Shown in pieces: positions 39,762 to 47,847 of a stretch of DNA of 64,000 nucleotides. The stretch's first letter is position 1. Every line of letters starts with the position of its first letter. Source of the DNA: Cellulomonas sp. URHD0024 (GTDB lineage: Bacteria; Actinomycetota; Actinomycetes; Actinomycetales; Cellulomonadaceae). The stretch spans positions 248,001 through 312,000 of the forward strand of contig NZ_AUEW01000001.1 of the NCBI RefSeq assembly GCF_000426185.1. Direction: 5' to 3'. A model generated the notes under the pieces. The model saw only the letters and a list, made by a program, of their open reading frames with translations. It was not told the origin of the DNA and searched no databases. Made by a program: the position numbers and the translations under genes.

Positions 39762-40478
39762 ATGTCCCGTGAGTTCGAGATCGTCCGTGAGCACGACGTC
39801 GACGCCTCGCCGGAGGAGGTCTGGGACGCCCTGACCACCGGCATCGGCGGCTGGCTCTGGCCGATGGAGTACGAGCCCCGCACGGGCGGCAAGGCACCGT
39901 TCGACGGGGTCGTGGCCGCCTGGGACCCGCCGCACCACCTGGTCGGCCGCAACGACGGTCCCGACGGCTGGTTCAACCAGGTCGAGGAGGTGCTGACGCC
40001 GCTTCCCGACGGCCGCACCCACCTGCGGTACGTCCACTCAGGTGTCTTCGTCGAGGATTGGGACAACCAGTTCGACGGCGCCGGCGCGCACACCGACTTC
40101 TACCTGGCGACGCTGCGCTCGTACCTCGCGCACTTCTCGCGCCGACCGGTCACCTACTCCTCGACGGACGCGCCGGCGTCGTCGAACAGCCCCGACGGGT
40201 TCACCTCCCTGCGCGCGGGACTCGGCCTGCCCGACGACGTCGCCGTCGGTACTGCGGCAACCGTCAGCCTGCCGAGCGGTGACACGTCGGTGGTCGTCGA
40301 CTACGCGCAGCCGAACTTCCTCGGCCTGCGTACGGACACGGCGCTCGTACGGCTCTTCGGTCGCAACGCCTACGGCGCGCCGGTCGGCATCGCGGTCCAC
40401 GACTTCGCCGACGACGCCACCCCGAGCGAGACAACCACGGCCGACTGGTCGGAGTGGCTGGCCAAGGTCTATGCGTGA
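39762..40478 (+). CDS. SRPBCC (AHSA1-like) ligand-binding protein
   Basis: Protein of 238 aa with a START/Bet v1-type fold that usually binds hydrophobic ligands. The N-terminus IVREHDVDASPEEVWDALTT, the WPMEYEPRTGG turn and VVAAWDPPHHLVGR fit the AHSA1 family. The C-terminal part (residues about 145-235) looks like a second, shorter unit. AGGAGC precedes the ATG. It is probably co-transcribed with the ArsR gene, with the protein or its ligand acting in the same response. Confidence 0.85.
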   Translation: MSREFEIVREHDVDASPEEVWDALTTGIGGWLWPMEYEPRTGGKAPFDGVVAAWDPPHHLVGRNDGPDGWFNQVEEVLTPLPDGRTHLRYVHSGVFVEDWDNQFDGAGAHTDFYLATLRSYLAHFSRRPVTYSSTDAPASSNSPDGFTSLRAGLGLPDDVAVGTAATVSLPSGDTSVVVDYAQPNFLGLRTDTALVRLFGRNAYGAPVGIAVHDFADDATPSETTTADWSEWLAKVYA

Positions 40479-40656
40479 GCGCGCGGCGTCCGATCTTCGC
40501 GACAACGATGGTGTCCCGCCGAACCCCGGTTCGCGGTGCGGCGCGAATGGCTGACGATGTGACCGCCGACGCGACCCGCCCCGATGGCGGGAAGCGGTTC
40601 GGTCGGTGGACAACTCCCCGGCGCGGCCGGGGTCACGACCTCGACAAGGAGTACTG

Positions 40657-41277
40657 ATGGCACAGATCGTCTCTACGCTGTTCATCTCGCTCGACGGTGT
40701 CGTCGAGATCGACCCGACCTGGCACTTCCCCTACTTCGACGCCAGCATGGGCGCGGCCGTGGGCGACGACTACGCCGGTGTCGACGTGCTGCTCTTCGGG
40801 CGCGTGACGTACGACAGCTTCGCCGGCGCCTGGCCCGCCCGGGAGACCGCCGGCGGCCCGGATGCACCGTTGGCGAAGCAGCTCGCGGTCCTGCGCAAGA
40901 TCGTCGCGACCCGCGGGTCGCAGGACCTTGGCTGGCGCAACGCCGAACGCCTGGACGGCGAGCTGGTGGCGGTCGCCGCCGCGCTGCGTGCCGACGAGAG
41001 CATCAGCAAGGTCCTCGTGCCAGGGTCGATCTCGGTGGTGCGCCAGCTGCTGGCGGCGGGGCTCCTCGACGAGTTACGCCTCCTGGTCCACCCCGTGGCT
41101 GCGCGCAGCGGAGAGCGGCTGTTCGACGAGGGCGAGCCGATCTACCCGCTGACGCTCCTACGCTCCGAGGTCTTCCCGTCCGGGGTGGTCCGGCTGATCT
41201 ACGCACCGAGCGAGCTCCCGAGCGCAGCCGGCTACGACGACGTCACCGACAACGTGCCGGGCGCGAGCGACACGTGA
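40657..41277 (+). CDS. Dihydrofolate reductase-like (RibD C-terminal) protein
   Basis: Predicted NADPH-dependent reductase of 206 aa. Seen are STLFISLDGVVEIDPTWHFP, the cofactor region VDVLLFGRVTYDSFAGAW and VLVPGSISVVRQLLAAGLLD, then LRLLVHPVAARSGERLF. AAGGAG lies 6 nt before the ATG. It belongs to the broad YyaP/YwjB-type group, for which substrates are mostly unknown. It stands alone between the ArsR pair and the sigma-factor module. Confidence 0.85.
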   Translation: MAQIVSTLFISLDGVVEIDPTWHFPYFDASMGAAVGDDYAGVDVLLFGRVTYDSFAGAWPARETAGGPDAPLAKQLAVLRKIVATRGSQDLGWRNAERLDGELVAVAAALRADESISKVLVPGSISVVRQLLAAGLLDELRLLVHPVAARSGERLFDEGEPIYPLTLLRSEVFPSGVVRLIYAPSELPSAAGYDDVTDNVPGASDT

Positions 41278-41503
41278 GTCGGCGACTGTTGTAGGGCTCA
41301 TGGTGGTCAGGGGACGACGAATTGCCCCCGCGAGGCGGCTCAACAACGGTCCGCTGCGACCTAGTCGCATTCCACAACCCCACGAGCCGTTTGGCGCCGT
41401 TGCTTGACTGGATATGGGCCGGCGTGCAGCTAGGGCGACGGCCACTGCATCGCCTCGATCGCAAGAGCGCAGCGCTCGTCGGCGCCGCATCGCCTCCCCA
41501 GGA
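41278..41503. other. Gene-free gap before sigma module
   Basis: This stretch between convergent genes has lower GC than its neighbours. A small TGCGA/TCGCA hairpin lies near 41356-41371. No gene, terminator or mobile-element end was recognised. Confidence 0.35.
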
Positions 41504-42247
41504 CTAGGCCCGAAGAGGTCCTCGCACGATCGAGTCGCCCGAGTGCGCCGGGTTGCCGTCGATGGCTTCCTGCGAGACGTCGACCACGGAGTACTTGGTG
41601 AGGTCCAGCCCCGACGGAAGGTCGAACCGGCCGGTCGCCCCGTCGAGGTTTCCGACGCTGACCAGCCCGCTGACGTCGGGCGTCAGCAGCCACACCTCCT
41701 GGAACGCGTCGGGGGACGTCATGCTCTTGGACAGGTCGACGACGAGCACCCGGCTACCGTCGGGCGACGTCTCCACGACGGCCGAGCCCGTCGCCTGCCA
41801 GCCGGGCAGCGGCTCGAGCGTCGCGGTGGCGAGCACCGTGACCGGCTCGGCACGGGTGGTCCACCACCAGACGCCGGCGCCGCCCACGACGAGGCCGACG
41901 GCTGCGGCAGCCGCGACCCAGGGTGTCGCGCGAGAGCGCGGGCGGCGGCGCGTCCCGATCGACACGACGGGATTCGTCGACGGTCCCTGTGCCGCGAGGG
42001 CACGCGCCTGCGGCGTGAGGTCGAGCTCGTCGGCGACGCGTTCCCAGACCTCGGGTGCGGGCGCGACGAGTGCCGTGTCCGCGCCCGCCGACCGCGCGAG
42101 GTCGACGACGGCGCGCAAGGCCGCGAGCTCGTCGGTGCAGCGCTCGCATCCCTCGAGGTGCACGAGCTCCGTCGGCGACGCGACCTGCTCGCCCAACGCG
42201 AGGAGGGCGAGCGCGTCGTCGTCCACGTGCGACTCATCGAACGACAC
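41504..42247 (-). CDS. RskA-like anti-sigma factor
   Basis: Single-pass membrane anti-sigma factor of 247 aa. The cytoplasmic N-terminus has a zinc anti-sigma motif HLEGCERC near residue 32. One membrane helix follows ([20 protein letters not shown], about 108-127), then an extracytoplasmic RskA domain ([39 protein letters not shown]). The GTG at 42247 is chosen for its GGGAGG site 6 nt upstream. It overlaps the sigma gene by 14 bp. By analogy with RskA it would be cleaved by membrane proteases to release the sigma factor. Confidence 0.9.
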   Translation of the reverse strand: MSFDESHVDDDALALLALGEQVASPTELVHLEGCERCTDELAALRAVVDLARSAGADTALVAPAPEVWERVADELDLTPQARALAAQGPSTNPVVSIGTRRRPRSRATPWVAAAAAVGLVVGGAGVWWWTTRAEPVTVLATATLEPLPGWQATGSAVVETSPDGSRVLVVDLSKSMTSPDAFQEVWLLTPDVSGLVSVGNLDGATGRFDLPSGLDLTKYSVVDVSQEAIDGNPAHSGDSIVRGPLRA

Positions 42248-42878
42248 CGTCTGCCTCCCATCTGGTCCGTAGCCGGGCAAGACTGCGCCGGACGTGGCTC
42301 TTCACCGTGCCGAGGGGCAACCCCAGGCGGCTGGCGATCTGGTCGTGCGTCAGGTCGTCGTAGAACGCGAGCCTGAGGATGGTGCGCTGCGGGTCCCCGA
42401 GCCGCTCCAGCTCGTCGGCGATGACCACTCGATCGACCACCCGGTCGTCGACGATAGTCAGTTCTCCCGGGGCCGACGCCAGCGACCTGTCCCGCAGCCT
42501 GCGGTCGCGCGAGCGCCGCTCGTGCGCATCGGCCACGACGTGCCGCGTGATGCCGAGCAACCAGGCGGGCAGACGCGATCGCGCGGGGTCGAACCCGTGC
42601 CTGCTGCGCCACGCCTGCACGAAGACCAGCTGGGTGACGTCCTCGGCGTCGGCCACGCTGGCGAGCGACCGCAGTGCCACCGAGTGCACGAGCAGGGACC
42701 AGCGGCGGTAGGCCTCGGCCAGCGCACTCTCGTCTCCGTCGGCGAACGCCAGGCCCAGCTCGTCGACTCCTTCGCCGTCGCGGTCCCGCCCGGTCGCGGC
42801 CTGCGGAGGCACCCGTTCCCCGGAGCCGTGGCCGGGCACCGTCACGGACGACTCCTCACTCGTGTGCACCGTTGTCAT
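42234..42878 (-). CDS. SigK-like ECF RNA polymerase sigma factor
   Basis: ECF sigma factor of 214 aa. Region 2 shows [20 protein letters not shown] and [19 protein letters not shown], which recognise the -10. Region 4 shows [20 protein letters not shown] and [20 protein letters not shown], which recognise the -35. The first 50 residues are a variable tail. It overlaps the sortase gene upstream (ATGA) and the anti-sigma gene downstream. Gene pairing and anti-sigma type match the SigK/RskA group of mycobacteria. It is the likely reader of the shared promoters at 44490 and 45300. Confidence 0.9.
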   Translation of the reverse strand: MTTVHTSEESSVTVPGHGSGERVPPQAATGRDRDGEGVDELGLAFADGDESALAEAYRRWSLLVHSVALRSLASVADAEDVTQLVFVQAWRSRHGFDPARSRLPAWLLGITRHVVADAHERRSRDRRLRDRSLASAPGELTIVDDRVVDRVVIADELERLGDPQRTILRLAFYDDLTHDQIASRLGLPLGTVKSHVRRSLARLRTRWEADGVVR

Positions 42879-43588
42879 GGCTGTCCGTCGACAGGCCTGG
42901 CAGTGACGACGACGTTGTCCACATAGTGCCCGATGTCCTGCCGGAACGCTCCGCCACAGGTCACGAGGACGAGTCGCGGAGCACCCGTACGGTCGAACCA
43001 CTGCGCGACGGGCGCCCCCACCTTCGGGATCTTCTGCCGGTCGACGACCTCATAGGTGTGCGCCCGGCCGTCCGACGTGGTCAGCGACACGGTGGATCCA
43101 GGCTGGAGGTTGCGGAGCCGGGAGAACTGTCCGATGCCGGTCGTCCGACTGTCCACGTGCGCGGCCAGGACGGTCGCTCCCTGGGCGTCGTCCGGTGCGG
43201 GACCGAACCGGTACCAGCCCGCGCGGTTCGCATCCTCGGGGATCTGCATGTCGCCGTCCTCCTCGACGCCGACAGGGTCCACGGGCATGTCGATCGAGAC
43301 CTCCGGCGCGACGAGTCGCACAGGGACCGGCTCGGTTGCCAGGGGAGCGGCAGCGCCGAGCGTCGCGTCGTAGACGGGGACGGAAGGGACCGGCGGCTCG
43401 GGAGCCGGTGTGGGCAAGGTCGAGGCTGGAGGGGCGCTCGAGCGCGCCGGCGTCCGCGGTGGAGCGCTGCACGACGAGAGCGCAACGCTCCCTGCGACTG
43501 CGAGCGCGAAGACCGCACGGGCCGCAGAAGGGCGCACCGGTACCCGGGCAGGCGCAGCAGCCCGCCCGGGTACCGGCGCACCGGTCAT
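42875..43588 (-). CDS. Class E/F sortase, possible lipoprotein
   Basis: Cysteine transpeptidase of 237 aa. Catalytic residues are present: His in VLAAHVDSR, Cys in [11 protein letters not shown], and Arg shortly after ([14 protein letters not shown]). The N-terminus has a hydrophobic stretch ending ALSSC at about residues 38-42, which fits a lipobox, followed by a Pro/Ala/Ser-rich spacer. It may thus be lipid-anchored instead of held by a transmembrane helix. It lies 8 bp after the DUF4397 gene, its likely substrate or partner, and overlaps the sigma gene. Confidence 0.87.
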   Translation of the reverse strand: MTGAPVPGRAAAPARVPVRPSAARAVFALAVAGSVALSSCSAPPRTPARSSAPPASTLPTPAPEPPVPSVPVYDATLGAAAPLATEPVPVRLVAPEVSIDMPVDPVGVEEDGDMQIPEDANRAGWYRFGPAPDDAQGATVLAAHVDSRTTGIGQFSRLRNLQPGSTVSLTTSDGRAHTYEVVDRQKIPKVGAPVAQWFDRTGAPRLVLVTCGGAFRQDIGHYVDNVVVTARPVDGQP

Positions 43589-43596
43589 GGTCAGGA

Positions 43597-44424
43597 TCAG
43601 CTCGACCGGGAGGTCGCGCGGCTGCGAGCGAACCCGAGACCGAGGACGCCGGCGACCGCCAACGCGCCCAGTGCCCACGGCCACGCAGGGGTGCCTCCGT
43701 CGGCGACGAGACCCACTTCGCCCGCGTTCACGCCGGCCGGGTTGCCGTGCAGGCCGTCGATCGTCTGCGTCGCGAGCGCCAGAGTCGCGGGCGAGGCCGA
43801 CGCACTGCCCCAGGCGTAGACGATCGTGTTGGTGCCCTCGGTGATCGGCACGTCGGCCGGGCCGAGCAGCGCGGGTGTCGTGGTGCCCGTCGCGGTCACG
43901 CTCGCCGAGACCGTGCCGGCCGGCAGGTCCAGCACTTTCTCGTTCGGGTTGGTGAGGTTGGTGATCACGGCGCTGCCGCCCGCAACGATGTCGACACCGG
44001 GAGCCGCCGCAACGTGCCGGACCGTGAGTCGGCCCTGCCCTGCCGGCGTCGTGGAGATGTCGTTGGTGAACAGCGTCGCGGTCGGCTTGTCCGCCGCGTC
44101 GAGGTGGGCGACGGCCGTGTAGTTCTTGCCACTCTCGAGCTGGAGGTCGACCGGGCCGATGGCCGGAGCCGACGCGTCGGCAGCGTCCGCAGCCGTGATG
44201 GCCACGGTGTACTTCCCGGCCGGCAGGTCGAGCGGTCCGGCCATCGACCCCGGTGTGAAGTCGTCGAGCGTGCGCTTGCCGTTGACCCACACGTCGACCG
44301 TGAGACCCGGCACGCCGTGGAAGACCGAGAGCTTGGCGTCGGAGGCTGCCGACGCGGGCATCGCCGAGAGGGTGAGGAAGCCGAGTGCGCCGGCTGCGAT
44401 GCCGGCGAGCAGACGTGTGCGCAT
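43597..44424 (-). CDS. DUF4397 surface protein
   Basis: Exported protein of 275 aa. The signal peptide is MRTRLLAGIAAGALGFLTLS and ends ASA near residue 26. Two DUF4397 repeats follow (LSVFHGVPGLTVDVWVNGK; LTVRHVAAAPGVDIVAGGSA). The C-terminus has a helix (PWALGALAVAGVLGLGFA) and a basic tail RSRATSRSS, like a sortase sorting signal. However, no LPxTG or LAxTG is present; PAGVNAGEVGLVADGG sits where the motif should be. The ATG at 44424 is preceded by a likely SigK-type promoter 66 bp upstream. The adjacent sortase probably anchors it. Confidence 0.87.
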   Translation of the reverse strand: MRTRLLAGIAAGALGFLTLSAMPASAASDAKLSVFHGVPGLTVDVWVNGKRTLDDFTPGSMAGPLDLPAGKYTVAITAADAADASAPAIGPVDLQLESGKNYTAVAHLDAADKPTATLFTNDISTTPAGQGRLTVRHVAAAPGVDIVAGGSAVITNLTNPNEKVLDLPAGTVSASVTATGTTTPALLGPADVPITEGTNTIVYAWGSASASPATLALATQTIDGLHGNPAGVNAGEVGLVADGGTPAWPWALGALAVAGVLGLGFARSRATSRSS

Positions 44425-44489
44425 GGTTCGTCCTTCGAGAAGGGGCCCGGCGAAGGTGGAAGCCGGGCGGCCGATGTGCTGACACCCCT

Positions 44490-44520
44490 CCTTCGGTCGT
44501 TCGACGTTCCCTGGATGCAC
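44490..44520 (-). promoter_or_regulatory. SigK-like promoter of DUF4397 gene
   Basis: On the minus strand GTGCATC (44520-44514) is followed after exactly 18 nt by CGAAGG (44495-44490). The same two blocks with the same spacing precede the fasciclin gene. Read as CATCC-N16-CCGAAG, this copy resembles the mycobacterial SigK consensus (CCATCC, about 16-17 nt, CCGAAT, recalled from the literature). Confidence 0.65.
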
Positions 44521-44556
44521 CGGTGCGCCGACCGTGATGGCCGGCGCACCGGTGCA
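44516..44556 (-). terminator. Hairpin between fasciclin and DUF4397 genes
   Basis: A perfect 14-bp inverted repeat (TGCACCGGTGCGCC / GGCGCACCGGTGCA, 13-nt loop) begins 16 nt after the fasciclin stop. Its distal arm overlaps the -35 block of the DUF4397 promoter, so termination and initiation signals share bases. Confidence 0.6.
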
Positions 44557-44572
44557 CGCACCGCGGGTGGGC

Positions 44573-45220
44573 TCAGAGGTCCGCGGGACGGAGCACGAAC
44601 GTGATCGCGTGCGCGATCTGGACGTTGCCCGCGTTGAGGTCCAGGCGCCCGCGGATCAGGAACGGGTCGATGTCGTTGCGGTCCTGGTCGCGCAGCCGCA
44701 CGATGGCGCACCGCTTCGAGAGCACCTGGACCGTGAACGTGCTGCCCTGGGCGGTGGTCAGCACCGCGCCGTTGCTCGCCAGCGCCGCAGCGGAGTCGAT
44801 CGTCACGCCCGGCACGACGTGATAGAAGAGGACCTGCTCGATCGCGTCGACGCCGACCGCGCCGGCGAGCGCGTTGAACACCTGCGCCTCGGTGCCGTAC
44901 CAGCGGTGCGTCAGGTCCGCGGCCAGGACCTGGAACGCCCGGTCGGTGGGGAGGAAGGCCGTGAGCGGGACCGTACCGTCTGCCAGGACCGCGACCGGGC
45001 TCGACGGCTTGGCGGCGAGCACGGCGAGGACCGCCTGGTCCAGGATGTCGAAGTCCCGCCAGCTGCGGTCGAACGTGTGCCCGTCGGCGGCCAGCAGGGT
45101 CGCCAGGCTGGACGTCCCCGCCGGCGGCGGCGCGGCCGACGCGGCGGGCGCGAGCACGACGCCGGTCCCGGCGACGAGACCTGCTGCGACAAGGAGGGAG
45201 AGCGTGCGGCGGATCCTCAT
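44573..45220 (-). CDS. Fasciclin-domain secreted protein
   Basis: Exported protein of 215 aa. The signal peptide is MRIRRTLSLLVAAGLVAGTG ending near ASA at about residue 31. One fasciclin (FAS1) domain fills most of the rest: DILDQAVLAVLAAKPSSP, LTAFLPTDRAFQVLAADL, and HVVPGVTIDSAAALASNG for the H-box. AGGAG precedes the ATG. No anchor is seen. In mycobacteria the fasciclin proteins MPT70 and MPT83 are SigK-controlled, and here too the gene sits next to a SigK/RskA pair and has the matching promoter. Confidence 0.88.
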   Translation of the reverse strand: MRIRRTLSLLVAAGLVAGTGVVLAPAASAAPPPAGTSSLATLLAADGHTFDRSWRDFDILDQAVLAVLAAKPSSPVAVLADGTVPLTAFLPTDRAFQVLAADLTHRWYGTEAQVFNALAGAVGVDAIEQVLFYHVVPGVTIDSAAALASNGAVLTTAQGSTFTVQVLSKRCAIVRLRDQDRNDIDPFLIRGRLDLNAGNVQIAHAITFVLRPADL

Positions 45221-45299
45221 GATGAGCTCCTGCGGTCGGGACGAGGACGAGCACCCGGTGGCGCTACGTCGCGCGGGCGGCTGCTGCACCCGCACCCGT

Positions 45300-45330
45300 C
45301 CTTCGCCGTCCCGGTCCCCACCAGATGCAC
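45300..45330 (-). promoter_or_regulatory. SigK-like promoter of fasciclin gene
   Basis: On the minus strand GTGCATC (45330-45324), then 18 nt, then CGAAGG (45305-45300), 80 bp before the fasciclin ATG. It is identical in both blocks and in spacing to the element before the DUF4397 gene, while the spacer differs. Confidence 0.65.
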
Positions 45331-45450
45331 CCAGATAGCGGAGAACTGTCGTCCGACGGTCGGGGGCGACGGCGCACCAGGGGAGGGCATGCCGAGGTGC
45401 TCGTCCGAGAGCGTCGTCGCGGGTCGACGTCCACCGAACACCGTGGTGGG

Positions 45451-47655
45451 TCATGCAGGCATGTCGGCGAACCGTTCCCACACCCGGTGACGAGGCAGCG
45501 CGGCCTCCACCGCCTCGACGATCACCGCCGCCTCGGCGGCGACGACGACGCCAGGCGCAGACTCGTCGACCCCGGCCGCCGACAGCACGGGCCGAGCCGC
45601 CGGCACCCCGAGGATCACCTTCGCGTGCCGGAACGCCTCCTGGACGATCTTGACCACGCGTGGGTCCACCCCGGCGGCCGGCTGGCCGGCCTTGGCGTCG
45701 AACCACGGGTCCGCGTCCGGTGCGACCGCGGCCGCACCCAGGAGGACGACCGCGTCGAGCTCGACGGAGCTCGCCGTGAGCCAGGTGCGCTGGGCCGTCG
45801 TGGCGGGCCGCCCCTCCGCGAGCGGACCACCGTGCGGAGCCACGACCAGAGGCAGCAACCCCGCCTGGCTCAGTCCGGCGTGCATGTCCTCCAGCGCGTC
45901 CAGGTCGGTGGTCGCATCGGCGACGATGCCGACGACCCTCCCGGCGATCGGCCACAGCTTGCCCACCTGCGAGAGCGCCGGGCTCGGGACCACGTCGGCC
46001 GGCTGCTGGGTCGGGCTCGGCGCCGGGAGCCCGAGTCCCGCCGCCACGACCGCGCACAGCTCGGCGTCGATGTTCGCGAGCGCCTGCAGCTGCCGTTCCT
46101 TGATCGCTTGCTCGTAGCACTTGCCGAGCTCGAACGTGTACGCCTGGGCCGTGTGGGCCCTCTCGACGGGCGACAGACTGGCCCAGAAGAGCCGCGGCTG
46201 TGTGAAGTGGTCACTGAAGGAGGTCGGCGCCCCACGCTCCTTCACGCCGGCGCCCACCACTGCCGGGACGTCGATGAAGGCGATGTCGGCGCCGGCCTGG
46301 AAGGGGCACCCGCCGTCGAGGGAGTTGGGCCGGTACGGCGCGACGCCGGCGTGGTCGGCGCTCTGGTGCATGCCGTCGCGCAGCATGTCGTTCACCGGCG
46401 CGTGCGGGCGGTTGATCGGCAGCTGCGTGAAGTTGGGACCGCCGAGCCGGGTGATCTGGGTGTCGATGTAGGAGAACAGCCGGCCCTGCATGAGCGGGTC
46501 GTCGGTCACGTCGATGCCGCGGACCAGGTGACCGACGTGGAACGCGACCTGCTCGGTCTCCGCGAAGTAGTTGCGCGGGTTGGCGTCCAGGGTCATGAGT
46601 CCGACGGGCTGCACCGGCGCGAGCTCCTCCGGGACGATCTTCGTCGGGTCGAGCAGGTCGATGCCCTCGAACGTCTGCTCCGGCGTGTCCGGGAACACCT
46701 GCACCCCGAGCTCCCACTGCGGGAAGGCACCGGACTCGATGGCGAGCGCGAGGTCGCGACGGTGGAAGTCCGGGTCGGCGCCTGCAGTGAGCTGGGCCTC
46801 CTCCCAGACCTGGGAGTGCACTCCGGCCCTCGGCTTCCAGTGGAACTTCACCAGCGCGGTCTCGCCTTCGGCGGCGACCAGGCGGAAGGTGTGGATCCCG
46901 AAGCCCTCCATCGTCCGGTACGAGCGGGGGATCCCCCGGTCGGACATGTTCCAGATCGTGTGGTGCTGGGCCTCTGTGTGCAGGGAGACGAAGTCCCAGA
47001 ACGTGTCGTGCGCGCTCTGCGCCTGCGGGATCTCCAGGTCGGGGTGCGGCTTGACGGCGTGGATGACGTCCGGGAACTTGATCGCGTCCTGGATGAAGAA
47101 CACGGGGATGTTGTTGCCGACCAGGTCGAACGTGCCGGCCGACGTGTAGAACTTCGTCGCGAAGCCGCGGGTGTCACGGACGGTGTCCGCGGAGCCGCGG
47201 GACCCGACCACCGTCGAGAAGCGCACGAAGACCGGCGTGACGACCTCGGGCTGGAGGAACTCCGCGCACGTGAGCTGTGACGCCGAGCCGTACGACTCGA
47301 ACTGCCCGTGCGCCCCGGCACCGCGGGCGTGCACCACACGCTCAGGGATGCGCTCGTGGTCGAAGTGGGTGATCTTCTCCCGCAGGTGGTGGTCCTGCAG
47401 GAGGGTCGGCCCGCGTCGGCCCGCCTTGAGCGAGTGGTCCGTGTCGGCGAGCGGAACCCCGCCGGCCGTCGTGAGCCAGGGACCGGCCTGTGCACGGGCG
47501 TCGTCTCGTTCCGAGAGCGGCCGGCCGGTCGCAGACACGGGCGCGGGGGACCGCGTCCCTGGTTTGGGTGGCTGGGGATCGTGCGGGTCGGTCGGCTCCT
47601 CGACGGAGACGGCTCGGCTTCCGGGGACACCGGGCGGGACATTCGGCTGGGCCAT
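45451..47655 (-). CDS. katE: Large-subunit (clade II, HPII-type) catalase
   Basis: Heme catalase of 734 aa. The active-site His is in RVVHARGAGAHG and Asn in FDLVGNNIPVFFIQD. The heme-ligand Tyr lies in RLFSYIDTQITRLGGPNF. After the catalase core, the last 150 residues form the flavodoxin/DJ-1-like domain of HPII enzymes (VVGIVADATTDLDALEDMHA, VVLLGAAAVAPDADPWF). The ATG at 47655 has GAGGAG at a good distance; a longer open frame to 47724 lacks one. It stands alone, and no OxyR or Fur gene is adjacent. Confidence 0.95.
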   Translation of the reverse strand: MAQPNVPPGVPGSRAVSVEEPTDPHDPQPPKPGTRSPAPVSATGRPLSERDDARAQAGPWLTTAGGVPLADTDHSLKAGRRGPTLLQDHHLREKITHFDHERIPERVVHARGAGAHGQFESYGSASQLTCAEFLQPEVVTPVFVRFSTVVGSRGSADTVRDTRGFATKFYTSAGTFDLVGNNIPVFFIQDAIKFPDVIHAVKPHPDLEIPQAQSAHDTFWDFVSLHTEAQHHTIWNMSDRGIPRSYRTMEGFGIHTFRLVAAEGETALVKFHWKPRAGVHSQVWEEAQLTAGADPDFHRRDLALAIESGAFPQWELGVQVFPDTPEQTFEGIDLLDPTKIVPEELAPVQPVGLMTLDANPRNYFAETEQVAFHVGHLVRGIDVTDDPLMQGRLFSYIDTQITRLGGPNFTQLPINRPHAPVNDMLRDGMHQSADHAGVAPYRPNSLDGGCPFQAGADIAFIDVPAVVGAGVKERGAPTSFSDHFTQPRLFWASLSPVERAHTAQAYTFELGKCYEQAIKERQLQALANIDAELCAVVAAGLGLPAPSPTQQPADVVPSPALSQVGKLWPIAGRVVGIVADATTDLDALEDMHAGLSQAGLLPLVVAPHGGPLAEGRPATTAQRTWLTASSVELDAVVLLGAAAVAPDADPWFDAKAGQPAAGVDPRVVKIVQEAFRHAKVILGVPAARPVLSAAGVDESAPGVVVAAEAAVIVEAVEAALPRHRVWERFADMPA

Positions 47656-47786
47656 CGGGGGCTCCTCGCCTGGAGGTACGGTCGTCGCGCGCTTCCCGAC
47701 GATGCGCCGCACCGGTTGGACCACTATCCGCCGCTGAGATCGTGCCGGCCATCGGAGCGCGCCCGCGCCCGACGGACCGACGCCGT

Positions 47787-47840
47787 CCGCGGGCGAGGGC
47801 GTGCGACCTGGGGTCGGCCGTTCCCCGTCCTCGCCCGCGG
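47787..47840 (-). terminator. Terminator after sugar-binding protein gene
   Basis: Arms CCGCGGGCGAGG (47787-47798) and CCTCGCCCGCGG (47829-47840) pair perfectly over 12 bp, 7 nt after the stop, with a 30-nt loop. It separates the sugar-binding protein gene from the catalase. Confidence 0.5.
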
Positions 47841-47847
47841 AGAGCGA

